A stretch of 64,000 nt of DNA from JACCVL01 sp963695375 (GCA_963695375.1 OY968767.1:682001-746000), one strand, 5' to 3'. Shown: positions 33,905-42,795, numbered from the stretch's first letter. A program made the numbers and translations. The notes: generated from the letters alone by a model not told the origin.

Positions 33905-34643
33905 CCCGCTCCCACTCTGGGCGCAGCTGCGCGACGACCTGATGGCGAGGCTGTCGCTGGGCGAGTTCACGGAGCGGTTCCCGGGCGAGATGGAGATCGC
34001 CAAGACCTACGACGTCAGCCGGCACACCGTCCGCGAGGCGCTGCGGCGGCTTCGTCAGGAGGGCGTCGTGCAGTCGTCTCGTGGCCGGGTGTCGACCGCT
34101 CGCCAGCAGATGATCTCCCAGCCGCTGGGCACGCTGTACTCGCTGTTCCAGGAGCTGGAGGCTCAGGGCATCGAGCAGCGCAGCGAGATCCTGGCCGCCG
34201 AACGACGTGCGGACCCGGTGGTCGCGGCGACGCTCGGCCTCCCCGACGCGGCGTCGTTGGTCTACGTCGAACGGCTGCGCCTGGCCGACGGTGAACCGCT
34301 CGCGTGGGACCGCACCTGGCTCCCGGAGGACATCGGTGGCCGGTTGCTGGAGACCGACCTCACCCATACCGGCCTGTACGAGCAGCTGGAGCGTCTCGGC
34401 GGCGTCCGCCTCACCGGCGGCCGGGAGCACATCACCGGTGTGGTGCCCACCCCCGCCCAGCGCAGCCTTCTCGGCCTGCGCCGCGGCGTGGCCGCGCTGT
34501 TCATCGAGCGGACCGGCTGCCTGCACCGGCGTCCGGTGGAGTGGCGGGAGACTCTCGTTCGCGGCGACCGCTTCGGCTTCGCGACCGAGTGGTCGCCCCG
34601 GAGCGGCTTCCAGGTCGGCATCCGCGGGAGCCGCCCGAGCTGA
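33861..34643 (+). CDS. GntR-family regulator, HutC type (UTRA domain)
   Basis: A 260-residue regulator. The N-terminal GntR winged helix (residues 18-90) contains EIAKTYDVSRHTVREALRRL, and a UTRA ligand-binding domain fills residues 105-250 (VYVERLRLADGEPLAWDRTW). HutC-type regulators respond to small organic ligands. Its start lies inside the SulP gene, 44 bases before the SulP stop, so it is co-transcribed and may autoregulate the unit. Confidence 0.88.
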   Translation: MPDRRPRGRRLDRADPLPLWAQLRDDLMARLSLGEFTERFPGEMEIAKTYDVSRHTVREALRRLRQEGVVQSSRGRVSTARQQMISQPLGTLYSLFQELEAQGIEQRSEILAAERRADPVVAATLGLPDAASLVYVERLRLADGEPLAWDRTWLPEDIGGRLLETDLTHTGLYEQLERLGGVRLTGGREHITGVVPTPAQRSLLGLRRGVAALFIERTGCLHRRPVEWRETLVRGDRFGFATEWSPRSGFQVGIRGSRPS

Positions 34644-34645
34644 GC

Positions 34646-36370
34646 TCAGTCGGCCGGATCCGTCCGCCGCGTGCTCGCGAGCCGCACCGGGAGCGCCTGC
34701 ACCGCGTGCGGCACCGAGGAGTGCACCCGACCGTCGGCGTCCAGCCTGCGCCCGAGGTCGGTCCGAGCCAAGAGGTCGCGCACCGGTCCACGGGCCGCCG
34801 CAAGGTGCAGCTCGACCCCGGCCGCGTCCAGGTCACCGGCCAGCTCGCCGAGCAGCTCCAGACCGGTGTAGTCGGCGTCCCCGATGGCCGAACAGTCCAG
34901 CACCACGTAGCGAACGTCTGCTCGTTCGCCGAGGATGTCGCCGACCGTGTCGATGACGCCTCGGGCGTTCGCGAAGTACAGCGGCGCGTCCACCCGCAGC
35001 ACCACCAGCTCAGGGTCGGTCAGGACGTCGTGCCGGCTGACGTTGCGGTACATCGGCTGCCCCGGCACCTGCCCCAGCTCGGGCATGTGCGGGCGGGCGC
35101 TGGTGCGGAGGAACAGCGCGAGGCTGGTGGCCACGCCGACGCCGAGCCCCATCGCCGGGCCGAGCACGAGCGTGGCTGTCGCGGTGACCAGCAGCGCCAC
35201 CAGGTCGTCCGGTCGCACCCGGCCGATGGCGACCGCACCGCGGACGTCCACCAGCCCGGCGACCGCAGCCACGATCACCCCGGCGAGCGCGACCTTGGGC
35301 AGCTGCTCGAGCAGCGGGGTGATCGTGAAGAGCGCGACGACGATCACGGCTGCCGCGATGACACCGGACATCGGGGTGCGCGCACCGGCGCCGAAGTTCA
35401 CCGCACCTCGCGAGAACCCGCCCGCGACCGGGAGACCGCGGAACAGGCCCGCGGCCACGTTCGCCATGCCCACCGCGACCAGCTCCTGGTCCGGCCGCAC
35501 CCGGGTCCGGGTCCTGCGGGCGAACACCGATCCGGTGCTGATCGACTCCATGTAGGAGATCAGGGCCACCGCAGCGGCCGCGGGCAGCAGCGCGGACACG
35601 TCGTCCAGACCGACCGCCGGGATCGTGGGGACCGGCAGGCCGGAGGGGACGTCACCGAGCAGGGCGACCATCTCGCCCCAGTCGGCCAACGCGACGAAGG
35701 CGGTGCTGACGGCGATCACCACCAGCGGCCCAGGCACACCCGGCGCCCAGCGGCGCAGCGCCCACAGCGCGAGCAGGACCGCCGTTCCGAGCGCGACGGC
35801 ATGAGGATCGATGTCGTCCACGACGGGCGCGAGCCCACGGAGGGCGTCGACGAAGGTGCTCGTCGTGCCGGCGACCTCGACGCCGAGCAGGTCCTTGAAC
35901 TGGCTGGCGGCGATCGTCAGGGCCGCGGCGGACGTGAAGCCGCTGAGGACGGGGACGGACAGGAAGCTCACCAGACCGCCCAGCCGGAGCAGCCCGGCGC
36001 CGACCTGCAGCATGCCGACGAGGACGGCCAGCAGGCTCGCCAGCGCCACGTAGCGGCCGGTGTCGCCGTCGGCGAGCGGGGCGACCGCCGCCGCCGTGAG
36101 CAGCGAGTCGATGGCGACCGGACCCACCGAGATGAAGCGGCTGGTCCCCAGGACCGCGTAGACCACGAGCGAGATCGTGGCTGCGTAGAGTCCCGCGATC
36201 GGCGGGACTCCCGCCAGGCCGGCATAGGCCATGGCCTGCGGGATGACCAGGACGGCGACCGTCAACCCGGCGCGCAGGTCCCCGGTGGCGTCGGCGCGCC
36301 GATAGGAACGCAGCCAGCTGAGGGCGGGCAGCAGCCGCTCGAGGGCCGGCGGCCGCGGAACCCGCGTCAC
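34646..36370 (-). CDS. SulP family anion transporter with STAS domain (second copy)
   Basis: A 574-residue SulP protein only distantly related to the first copy. The family block PQAMAYAGLAGVPPIAGLYA is at about residues 44-63, with 12-14 membrane segments and a C-terminal STAS domain (about 445-550, containing VLDCSAIGDADYTGLELL). It follows the rhodanese gene by 19 bases on the same strand, so the two form an operon downstream of the ATACCC-N4-GGGTAT operator. It converges on GntR with two bases between stops. Confidence 0.9.
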   Translation of the reverse strand: MTRVPRPPALERLLPALSWLRSYRRADATGDLRAGLTVAVLVIPQAMAYAGLAGVPPIAGLYAATISLVVYAVLGTSRFISVGPVAIDSLLTAAAVAPLADGDTGRYVALASLLAVLVGMLQVGAGLLRLGGLVSFLSVPVLSGFTSAAALTIAASQFKDLLGVEVAGTTSTFVDALRGLAPVVDDIDPHAVALGTAVLLALWALRRWAPGVPGPLVVIAVSTAFVALADWGEMVALLGDVPSGLPVPTIPAVGLDDVSALLPAAAAVALISYMESISTGSVFARRTRTRVRPDQELVAVGMANVAAGLFRGLPVAGGFSRGAVNFGAGARTPMSGVIAAAVIVVALFTITPLLEQLPKVALAGVIVAAVAGLVDVRGAVAIGRVRPDDLVALLVTATATLVLGPAMGLGVGVATSLALFLRTSARPHMPELGQVPGQPMYRNVSRHDVLTDPELVVLRVDAPLYFANARGVIDTVGDILGERADVRYVVLDCSAIGDADYTGLELLGELAGDLDAAGVELHLAAARGPVRDLLARTDLGRRLDADGRVHSSVPHAVQALPVRLASTRRTDPAD

Positions 36371-36389
36371 CGGCCGCGCACTGGTCGGC

Positions 36390-36965
36390 TCACCGGCTCA
36401 GGCGCTTGACGGCCTCGTCGATCTCGCTCTTCGACCCGCGGTTGTAGGGCAGCTTGCCGAGTGCCGTGCCCATCGCACAGGTGTTGCTGACGGCCGCGAA
36501 GACCAGCCCCGCGCCCACGCCGCCGGCCAGGTACTTGGCCTTCGGGACAGCAACGCTCGCCAGCACCGAGCCCGCGACCAGTGCCCCGGCGGTCAGCCGG
36601 ACCTGGCGCTCCAGGCCCCACCGCTGCCGCTCTCCGCGCTCGACCGGAGCCGCGGCCTGCTGCCAGGCGTTCATCCCGCCGTCCAGCACCGCCAGGTCGG
36701 TCAGGCCGGCGGACTGCAGCTTCTCCGCCGCCTGCGCGGACCGGACGCCGCTCTGACAGACCACGACCAGGGTTCCCTCGCCGCCGCCGACGATCTCGGA
36801 CAGCCGCCCGTCGAGCCGGTCCAGCGGGACGTTCACCGCGTCCGGAATGTGGCCGCCGTCGAACTCACCCGGCGTGCGAACGTCCAGGACGCCACGCGCC
36901 CCGTTGCTCAGCAGCGCCTGGGCCTTGGCGACGTCGATGTCATGGCCGGGGTGCACGGTCGTCAC
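36390..36965 (-). CDS. YgaP-like rhodanese with DUF2892 membrane tail
   Basis: A 191-residue protein. The single rhodanese domain covers about residues 5-105, with the active-site loop VVVCQSGVRS carrying the persulfide-forming cysteine. The tail is a DUF2892 pair of membrane segments (residues 125-175), as in E. coli YgaP. Such proteins transfer sulfane sulfur at the membrane. The GTG start at 36965 has GGAGAGG upstream. It is first in an operon with SulP, which together with the operator upstream points to response to persulfide or polysulfide stress. Confidence 0.9.
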   Translation of the reverse strand: MTTVHPGHDIDVAKAQALLSNGARGVLDVRTPGEFDGGHIPDAVNVPLDRLDGRLSEIVGGGEGTLVVVCQSGVRSAQAAEKLQSAGLTDLAVLDGGMNAWQQAAAPVERGERQRWGLERQVRLTAGALVAGSVLASVAVPKAKYLAGGVGAGLVFAAVSNTCAMGTALGKLPYNRGSKSEIDEAVKRLSR

Positions 36966-37044
36966 GGTTCGGCTGTCCTCTCCTGCGGGGTCGGTCGGAG
37001 CGGCCCAGCGGCCGCCACCGACGCGGGAATGCGGCGCTGCCGCT

Positions 37045-37060
37045 ATACCCACGCGGGTAT
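37045..37060. promoter_or_regulatory. Operator-like palindrome ATACCC-N4-GGGTAT
   Basis: A perfect 6-4-6 palindrome 80 bases before the rhodanese start. It overlaps a possible -10 on the minus strand (TATAGC). Sites of this form are bound by CsoR-family repressors, notably persulfide-sensing CstR, which control rhodanese operons. No CsoR gene is in the window. The divergent catalase gene starts 186 bases away and could also respond. Confidence 0.6.
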
Positions 37061-37245
37061 CAATGTACGGAGTGCTCCGACAGTGTCAAGCCGGCCCGGA
37101 GGGGTGCCCCGGCCTCCGCCTTGCCGCTGGCCGGCCGCGTGCGAGGATCGAACCACCCGAGCGGAACCCGAGCGTGCCTGGCGGCGTCCCACGCTGCCGA
37201 CGCCTTTCGCCGCGGGAACGACCCGACACCGAGAAGAGGACTTCC

Positions 37246-38904
37246 ATGGCAGACGTGGCCAGCCAGCCACCGCAGGGCGACGACCGGCCGGCCCTGACCG
37301 ACCGTCAGGGCCATCCGGTCTCCGACAACCAGAACCAGCGCACCGTGGGCGCTCGCGGCCCGGCCACGCTGGAGAACTATCACTTCCTGGAGAAGATCAG
37401 CCACTTCGACCGGGAACGCATCCCCGAGCGGGTGGTGCACGCGCGCGGCGCCGTGGCGTACGGCTCCTTCGAGGCCACCGGCAGCTGGGGCGACGAGCCG
37501 ATCGCGGCCTACACCCGGGCGAAGCTGTTCTCGGAGGCCGGCAAGCGCACCGACGTCGCGATCCGGTTCTCCACCGTCATCGGCGGCCGCGACTCGTCGG
37601 AGGCCGCCCGCGACCCGCGCGGGTTCGCGGTGAAGTTCTACACCGAGGACGGCAACTGGGACCTGGTGGGCAACAACCTCGCGGTGTTCTTCATCCGGGA
37701 CGCGATCAAGTTCCCCGACGTGATCCACTCCCTCAAGCCAGACCCGGTCACCTTCCGGCAGGAGCCGGGACGGATCTTCGACTTCATGTCGCAGACCCCG
37801 GAGTCGATGCACATGCTGGTCAACCTGTTCAGCCCGCGTGGCATCCCGGCGGACTACCGCCACATGCAGGGCTTCGGGGTGAACACCTACAAGTGGGTCA
37901 ACGCTGACGGCGAGACCCGCCTGGTGAAGTACACCTGGATGCCGCACCAGGGAGTGCGCAGCCTGACCGAGGCGGACGCCGCCAACATCCAGGCCGGCGA
38001 CCTCGGGCATGCGTCCAAGGACCTGTACGAGGCGATCGAGCGCGGCGAGCACCCGAAGTGGGACCTGCTCGTGCAGCTGATGAGCGACGACGATCACCCG
38101 GAGCTGGACTTCGACCCCCTGGACGACACGAAGACCTGGCCGGAGCAGGACTTCCCGCCGCGGTTGGTCGGCACCATGACGCTCACCTCGAACGTCAACG
38201 ACCACCACGAGGAGAACGAGCAGATCGCCTTCGGCACCGGCGTGCTGGTGGACGGGCTGGACTTCTCCGACGACAAGATGCTGGTCGGCCGGACCTTCAG
38301 CTACAGCGACACCCAGCGGTACCGGGTCGGCCCGAACTACCTCCAGCTGCCGGTCAACTCCGCGAAGAACGCGAGGGTCGCCACCAACCAGCGCGGTGGC
38401 CAGATGTCGCATGGGGTGGACCTCGGCGAGGGTCAGAACCCGCACGTCAACTACGAGCCGTCCATCACCGGCGGACTCCGCGAGGCGGCCTCCCCGACCC
38501 ACGACGAGCAGGGTCCGGAGGTGGTGGGCCGGCTGACCCGCCAGCGCATCCCCCGCACGAACGACTACCAGCAGGCCGGCCAGCGCTTCCAGCTCCTCGA
38601 GGAGTGGGAGCGAGCCGACCTGGTACACAACTTCGTCACGCTGATCGGTCAGGCGTCCCGGGAGGTCCAGGAACGGATGGTCTGGCACTTCCTGATGGTC
38701 GACGACGACCTGGGGGCGACGGTCGGGCAGGGACTGGGGATCAGCGCTGACGACGTCCGGCACCTGGAGCCGCTGGCGACGCAGACGCTCAGCGACGAGG
38801 AGCAGCACCGGCTGAGCAACCTGGGCAAGAACGGCCCCCGGGACGTCACCGGGCTGACCATGACGCACTGCGTCCCGAACGAGCACGTCACCGTCGAGCG
38901 CTGA
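37246..38904 (+). CDS. Heme catalase (monofunctional)
   Basis: A 552-residue catalase. The distal histidine is in RVVHARGAVAYGSFE near residue 66, the catalytic asparagine in VGNNLAVFFIRD near 140, and the proximal heme tyrosine in TFSYSDTQRYRVG near 352. It lacks the C-terminal flavodoxin-like domain, so it belongs to the small-subunit group. ATG 37246 follows GAAGAGGA. It is monocistronic, diverges from the rhodanese operon and ends at a clear hairpin. Confidence 0.95.
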   Translation: MADVASQPPQGDDRPALTDRQGHPVSDNQNQRTVGARGPATLENYHFLEKISHFDRERIPERVVHARGAVAYGSFEATGSWGDEPIAAYTRAKLFSEAGKRTDVAIRFSTVIGGRDSSEAARDPRGFAVKFYTEDGNWDLVGNNLAVFFIRDAIKFPDVIHSLKPDPVTFRQEPGRIFDFMSQTPESMHMLVNLFSPRGIPADYRHMQGFGVNTYKWVNADGETRLVKYTWMPHQGVRSLTEADAANIQAGDLGHASKDLYEAIERGEHPKWDLLVQLMSDDDHPELDFDPLDDTKTWPEQDFPPRLVGTMTLTSNVNDHHEENEQIAFGTGVLVDGLDFSDDKMLVGRTFSYSDTQRYRVGPNYLQLPVNSAKNARVATNQRGGQMSHGVDLGEGQNPHVNYEPSITGGLREAASPTHDEQGPEVVGRLTRQRIPRTNDYQQAGQRFQLLEEWERADLVHNFVTLIGQASREVQERMVWHFLMVDDDLGATVGQGLGISADDVRHLEPLATQTLSDEEQHRLSNLGKNGPRDVTGLTMTHCVPNEHVTVER

Positions 38905-38961
38905 CGGAGGCGGCGTCGGAGGCGGCATCGGGGTCGGCGTCGCGTCGGCGTCGAGGAAGGT

Positions 38962-38984
38962 GGCCCGGGCCGAGTGCCCGGGCC
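38962..38984. terminator. Hairpin after catalase
   Basis: GGCCCGGGC pairs exactly with GCCCGGGCC across a five-base loop, 58 bases after the catalase stop. Simple GGCGTCGG-type repeats precede it. Confidence 0.75.
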
Positions 38985-39015
38985 GCCTCACCGACGCGTC
39001 GTGGCCGACGACGAA

Positions 39016-39048
39016 GGGCCCCGTCCGAACAGGTCGGACCGGAGCCCC
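39016..39048. terminator. Hairpin after bldC
   Basis: Arms 39016-39028 and 39034-39048 pair with one bulge and one mismatch around a five-base loop. It lies 37 bases past the bldC stop on the minus strand, in the convergent gap with catalase. Confidence 0.55.
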
Positions 39049-39084
39049 GTCTCACCGGGCGCGGGCGCCCGGCGGTGGTTCAAT

Positions 39085-39312
39085 TCAGGAGTCGGCAGGG
39101 TCGCGCATCTCAGGGATGCCGCCGCCACTGCCCGCGAGCAGGGCCCGGACCTCGGACTCCCGGTATCGACGGTGTCCCCCCAGGGTGCGGATCGAACTGA
39201 GCTTGCCGGCCTTGGCCCAGCGGGTGACCGTCTTCGGGTCCACGCGGAACAAAGACGCGACCTCGGACGGAGTGAGCAACGACTCCGACTGTGCGGCGGG
39301 ACGCGCGTTCAT
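39085..39312 (-). CDS. bldC: BldC-type small MerR-like DNA-binding protein
   Basis: A 75-residue protein consisting of one MerR-like winged helix: LLTPSEVASLFRVDPKTVTRWAKAGKL, then SSIRTLGGHRRYRESEV. Sequence and length match BldC, which in Streptomyces binds direct repeats and delays entry into development. In non-sporulating actinomycetes its targets are unclear. ATG 39312 has AAGGA upstream. It follows DUF3073 and purM, a conserved actinobacterial order. Region 39313-39567 holds its promoter; no other feature is seen there. Confidence 0.92.
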   Translation of the reverse strand: MNARPAAQSESLLTPSEVASLFRVDPKTVTRWAKAGKLSSIRTLGGHRRYRESEVRALLAGSGGGIPEMRDPADS

Positions 39313-39567
39313 GGGGGTCCTTCCCTCGACGCCCCCACTGCTGGAGGCGTGCTGTGATGCGTGATTTCGAGTGTGCCACGTTGGTGGCGACAGAACCCGA
39401 AAAACGTCGATATCCGGCATCATGACCACCCGTTCGGCGGTCGGGCGATACCGGTTCAGAGGGTGCGGGATCGCCCCAACGGCTCTCCGCACGGCCCGTC
39501 CCTTGCCTGCGCCCGGACGCCGACGGACCGGCACCCGTCCGGCACCGGCCCGAGCGGTCGCTGCGGC

Positions 39568-39789
39568 TCAGCGGGCCGCGGACTCCTCGCCGGCGTGATC
39601 CCGCCAGGAGGCGGCCGGATCCGGGTCGCTGTCGTCGGCCTCCGAGTCATCCGAGGACAAGGCAGCGCCGCGGTCCCCGTCGCTCCCGTGCAGTTCTCGC
39701 TGCAGCTCGGAGAAGTCGGTCTCCATCGTGCGGTACTTCAGGTCACGGGCGACCTTCGTCTGCTTAGCCTTCGCTCGGCCGCGCCCCAT
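39568..39789 (-). CDS. DUF3073 family protein
   Basis: A 73-residue basic-then-acidic protein beginning MGRGRAKAKQTKVARDLKY, diagnostic of DUF3073, with an acidic Asp/Ser/Glu tail. The family is restricted to actinobacteria and usually lies next to purM or bldC, as here. The function is unknown; the basic head suggests nucleic acid binding. Confidence 0.88.
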   Translation of the reverse strand: MGRGRAKAKQTKVARDLKYRTMETDFSELQRELHGSDGDRGAALSSDDSEADDSDPDPAASWRDHAGEESAAR

Positions 39790-39944
39790 ATGGGTCGACC
39801 CCCTCGCACAGGTCGAGCCGAGAACCCCTGAGCAGGGCCTCGGACATGTCCAGTCAGCTCCTTCAGGCCTTCAGCGTACCCGGCTCTCCGAGGATTCCGC
39901 ACGCCGGTCGCGCAAGTCGCCGCCCCGAAGCGTCCGCGCCCTGC

Positions 39945-41000
39945 TCAGGCACCGGCCGCGGGGTGGTCACCCCGCAGCGCGACCCCTCCGCCGGGGGCGT
40001 CGAGCACCTGCCCACAGAGCCAGGACGGGACCCCGCGGTCGACCAGCAGCCGAATCGCCGCGTCCGCGTCGTCCGGGGCGACGACCGCGACCATCCCCAC
40101 CCCCATGTTCAGCGTGCCCTCGAGCTCGGTGGCCGGCACGTCACCGACCTGGGCCACCACCCCGAACACCGGCGGTGGGGTCCAGGTGCGGCGGTCCACG
40201 GTGGCGGAGACGTGCTCCGGCAACACCCGGGCCAGGTTGGCGGCCAGCCCACCGCCGGTGACGTGTGCCATCGCCCGGACCCCCAGCGCGCCGGTGAGGG
40301 CCAGGCAGTCCCGCGCGTAGACGCGGGTCGGCTCCAGCAGCTCCTCACCGAGGGATCGAGCGAGCTCGGGAACCTCGCGATCCAGGCTCCAGCCGGCCTG
40401 GTCGAGCAAGACGTGCCGGACCAGCGAGTAACCGTTGCTGTGCAGGCCGGAGGCGGCCATCGCGACCAGCGCGTCGCCTGGACGGACCCGGTCGGGCCCG
40501 AGGAGGGCGGCCGCCTCCACCACCCCGGTGGTCGCCCCGGCAAGGTCGTACTCGTCCGGGCCGAGCAGGCCCGGGTGCTCGGCGGTCTCGCCCCCGAGCA
40601 ACGCACAGCCGGCCACCACGCAGGCCTGCGCCACCCCGCTGACGATCGCCGCGACCCGCTCCGGCACCACCCGGCCACAGGCGATGTAGTCGGTGACGTA
40701 GATCGGCTCCGCCCCGCAGACCACCAGGTCGTCGACGAGCATCCCGACCAGGTCGAAGCCGATCGTGTCGTGCCGGTCCATCGCCTGTGCGATCGCGACC
40801 TTGGTGCCCACTCCGTCGGCCGACGTCGCCAGCAGCGGGCGGTCGTACTGCTTGAGCGCGGACGCGTCGAACAGGCCGGCGAAGCCGCCGATCCCGCCGA
40901 CCACCTCGGGCCGGCGGGTCTTGTCCACCTCGGCGCGCATCAGCGCGACGGCGCGGTCACCCGCCTCGATCGAGACGCCGGCACTGGCATAGCTGGTCAC
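39945..41000 (-). CDS. purM: Phosphoribosylformylglycinamidine cyclo-ligase
   Basis: A 351-residue AIR synthetase, which closes the imidazole ring in purine synthesis using ATP. The N-terminal YASAGVSIEAG, SADGVGTK, GGETAEHPG and HVTGGGL blocks are all present and in family order. The GTG start at 41000 gives the standard N-terminus and lies 22 bases after the purF stop, so purF and purM are one operon. Genes for other purine steps lie upstream on the same strand. Confidence 0.95.
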   Translation of the reverse strand: MTSYASAGVSIEAGDRAVALMRAEVDKTRRPEVVGGIGGFAGLFDASALKQYDRPLLATSADGVGTKVAIAQAMDRHDTIGFDLVGMLVDDLVVCGAEPIYVTDYIACGRVVPERVAAIVSGVAQACVVAGCALLGGETAEHPGLLGPDEYDLAGATTGVVEAAALLGPDRVRPGDALVAMAASGLHSNGYSLVRHVLLDQAGWSLDREVPELARSLGEELLEPTRVYARDCLALTGALGVRAMAHVTGGGLAANLARVLPEHVSATVDRRTWTPPPVFGVVAQVGDVPATELEGTLNMGVGMVAVVAPDDADAAIRLLVDRGVPSWLCGQVLDAPGGGVALRGDHPAAGA

Positions 41001-41022
41001 CGGGGTGCTCCTCGTCGTCCGG

Positions 41023-42633
41023 TCACGGCCGCCGCAGGGCGTCGGCGGCGCCCTCGCCATAGGTGAGGGTGGGCAGCCCGTCCACGTCGGTGCCGGTCGC
41101 GACGGTGGCCAGCTCGTCGTCGGGGCTGGGGTCCATCCCGTCGCCCGTCGCAATCTCGACCGCGTCCAGCTCCAGCAGGTGCTTGCCGAGCCGCTCGGCT
41201 TCCGGAAGCTCGACCGGGTAGACGCCGTCGAAACAGGCCCGACACAGGTCGTCCTTGGGCACCGAGGTGGCCGCCACCAGGCCGTCGAGGTCGATGTAGC
41301 CCAGCGAGTCCGCGCCGATGGAGCGGCAGATCTCGTCCGGGCCGAGCCCGTTGGCGATCAGCTCGGCCCGGCTGGCGAAGTCGATGCCGTAGAAGCACGG
41401 CCACTTCACCGGGGGGCTGGAGATCCGCACGTGCACCTCGGTGGCGCCGGCCTCTCGGAGCATCCGGACCAGGGCGCGCTGGGTGTTGCCGCGAACGATC
41501 GAGTCGTCCACCACGACCAGCCGCTTGCCGGCGATGACGTCGCGCAGCGGGTTGAGCTTGAGCCGGATGCCGAGCTGCCGGATGGTCTGGCTGGGCTGGA
41601 TGAACGTACGGCCGACGTAGGAGTTCTTGACCAGCCCCTGGCCGTACGGGATGCCGGCGGCCTCGGCGTAGCCGATCGCCGCCGGGGTTCCGGACTCCGG
41701 CACCGGGATCACCAGATCGGCGTCGGCCGGATGCTCGCGTGCCAGCCGCCGGCCGACCTCGACCCGCACCGTGTGCACCCGCTGGTCGGAGATCCGGGTG
41801 TCCGGCCGGGCCAGGTAGACGAACTCGAACAGGCAGCCCTTCGGCGCCGCCGGTGCGAACCGCCGGGTCCGCAGCCCGTGCTCGTCGACCGCCACCAGCT
41901 CGCCGGGCTCGACCTCGCGCACGTACGAGGCCCCCACGATGTCCAGCGCCGCGGTCTCGCTGGCGACCACCCAGCCGCGCTCGAGCCGGCCGAGGACGAG
42001 CGGGCGGATGCCCTGCGGGTCGCGGGCGGCGTACAGGGTCGCCTCGTCCATCCAGACCAGCGAGAACGCGCCCCGCAGCTCGCGCAGCACCTCGACCGCC
42101 GCCTCCTCGAGCGACCGGTCCGGGTAGGAGGCGAGCAGCGCGGACACGACGCCGGTGTCGGTGGTCTCGCCGGCCCGGACGCGGGTGACCGCCAGCTCGC
42201 CGGACTGCTCGGCCCGCTGGTCCAGCAGCTGCACCAGGTCCTGGGTGTTGATCAGGTTGCCGTTGTGCGCGAGCGCGAGGGCCCCACCGGCAGTCGGCCG
42301 GAAGGTCGGCTGGGCGTTCTGCCAGTTGCTGGCGCCGGTGGTGGAGTAGCGACTGTGGCCGACCGCCAGGTGACCCTTGAGCGACTCCAGCGTCGGCTCG
42401 TCGAACACCTGGGAGACCAGGCCCATGTCCTTGTAGACCAGGATCCGGCGGCCGTTGCTGACCGCGATGCCGGCGGACTCCTGGCCGCGGTGCTGCAATG
42501 CGTACAGGCCGAAGTAGCTGAGCTTGGCGACGTCCTCGCCGGGCGCCCAGACGCCGAAGACACCGCAGGCGTCCTGGGGTCCGAGGTCGTGTGGGTCGAG
42601 CGCGTGGGTCAGGCGACCGTCTCGACGGGGCAC
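41023..42633 (-). CDS. purF: Amidophosphoribosyltransferase
   Basis: About 536 residues. This enzyme commits PRPP to purine synthesis. The glutamine amidotransferase nucleophile is the cysteine of ACGVFGVW about 25 residues in, preceded by the usual removable propeptide. The PRPP loop VVVDDSIVRGNT is present, and four cysteines in the C-terminal half fit the [4Fe-4S] type. GTG 42633 is preferred because a -10 TACGAT lies seven bases before it; ATG 42642 would add three residues but would overlap that hexamer. Confidence 0.95.
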   Translation of the reverse strand: MPRRDGRLTHALDPHDLGPQDACGVFGVWAPGEDVAKLSYFGLYALQHRGQESAGIAVSNGRRILVYKDMGLVSQVFDEPTLESLKGHLAVGHSRYSTTGASNWQNAQPTFRPTAGGALALAHNGNLINTQDLVQLLDQRAEQSGELAVTRVRAGETTDTGVVSALLASYPDRSLEEAAVEVLRELRGAFSLVWMDEATLYAARDPQGIRPLVLGRLERGWVVASETAALDIVGASYVREVEPGELVAVDEHGLRTRRFAPAAPKGCLFEFVYLARPDTRISDQRVHTVRVEVGRRLAREHPADADLVIPVPESGTPAAIGYAEAAGIPYGQGLVKNSYVGRTFIQPSQTIRQLGIRLKLNPLRDVIAGKRLVVVDDSIVRGNTQRALVRMLREAGATEVHVRISSPPVKWPCFYGIDFASRAELIANGLGPDEICRSIGADSLGYIDLDGLVAATSVPKDDLCRACFDGVYPVELPEAERLGKHLLELDAVEIATGDGMDPSPDDELATVATGTDVDGLPTLTYGEGAADALRRP

Positions 42634-42640
42634 GGGCGCC

Positions 42641-42646
42641 ATCGTA
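42641..42646 (-). promoter_or_regulatory. Leaderless -10 hexamer TACGAT of purF
   Basis: On the minus strand TACGAT is followed by seven bases and GTG 42633. This predicts a leaderless purF mRNA and sets the start codon. Confidence 0.5.
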
Positions 42647-42701
42647 CGGGTCGACTCCGACCTCTCCGCCACACCCGCCCGGGCGGGCGGCGGGGGAGTT
42701 T

Positions 42702-42719
42702 TCACGGGGTACCCCGTGA
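42702..42719. promoter_or_regulatory. 18-bp palindrome upstream of purF (site 1)
   Basis: A perfect palindrome TCACGGGGTACCCCGTGA about 70 bases before the purF start. It is identical to the core of site 2, 62 bases away. Placement suits an operator for a purine regulator. Confidence 0.55.
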
Positions 42720-42760
42720 CGCTCGCGCCGCCCGAGGGTCGTGAGTCTCGGGCAGTGACA

Positions 42761-42784
42761 CTTTCACGGGGTACCCCGTGAAAG
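42761..42784. promoter_or_regulatory. 24-bp palindrome upstream of purF (site 2)
   Basis: The same 18-bp core flanked by CTT and AAG, giving 24 perfectly palindromic bases. It starts 12 bases after the dipeptidase stop, so it could also end that transcript. The repeated core at site 1 favours a protein-binding role. Confidence 0.55.
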
Positions 42785-42795
42785 CTGCAGCCGGA

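Noticed and set aside
34304..36409. A 701-codon plus-strand frame opposite the second SulP gene
   Set aside because: The minus-strand frame has clear SulP and STAS motifs; the plus frame has biased composition and no domain.
42761..42784. ParB-binding parS site, because the palindrome has TTTCACG and CGTGAAA halves
   Set aside because: The centre is extended by GGGTACCC, so half-site spacing is wrong for parS, and no parAB genes are nearby.
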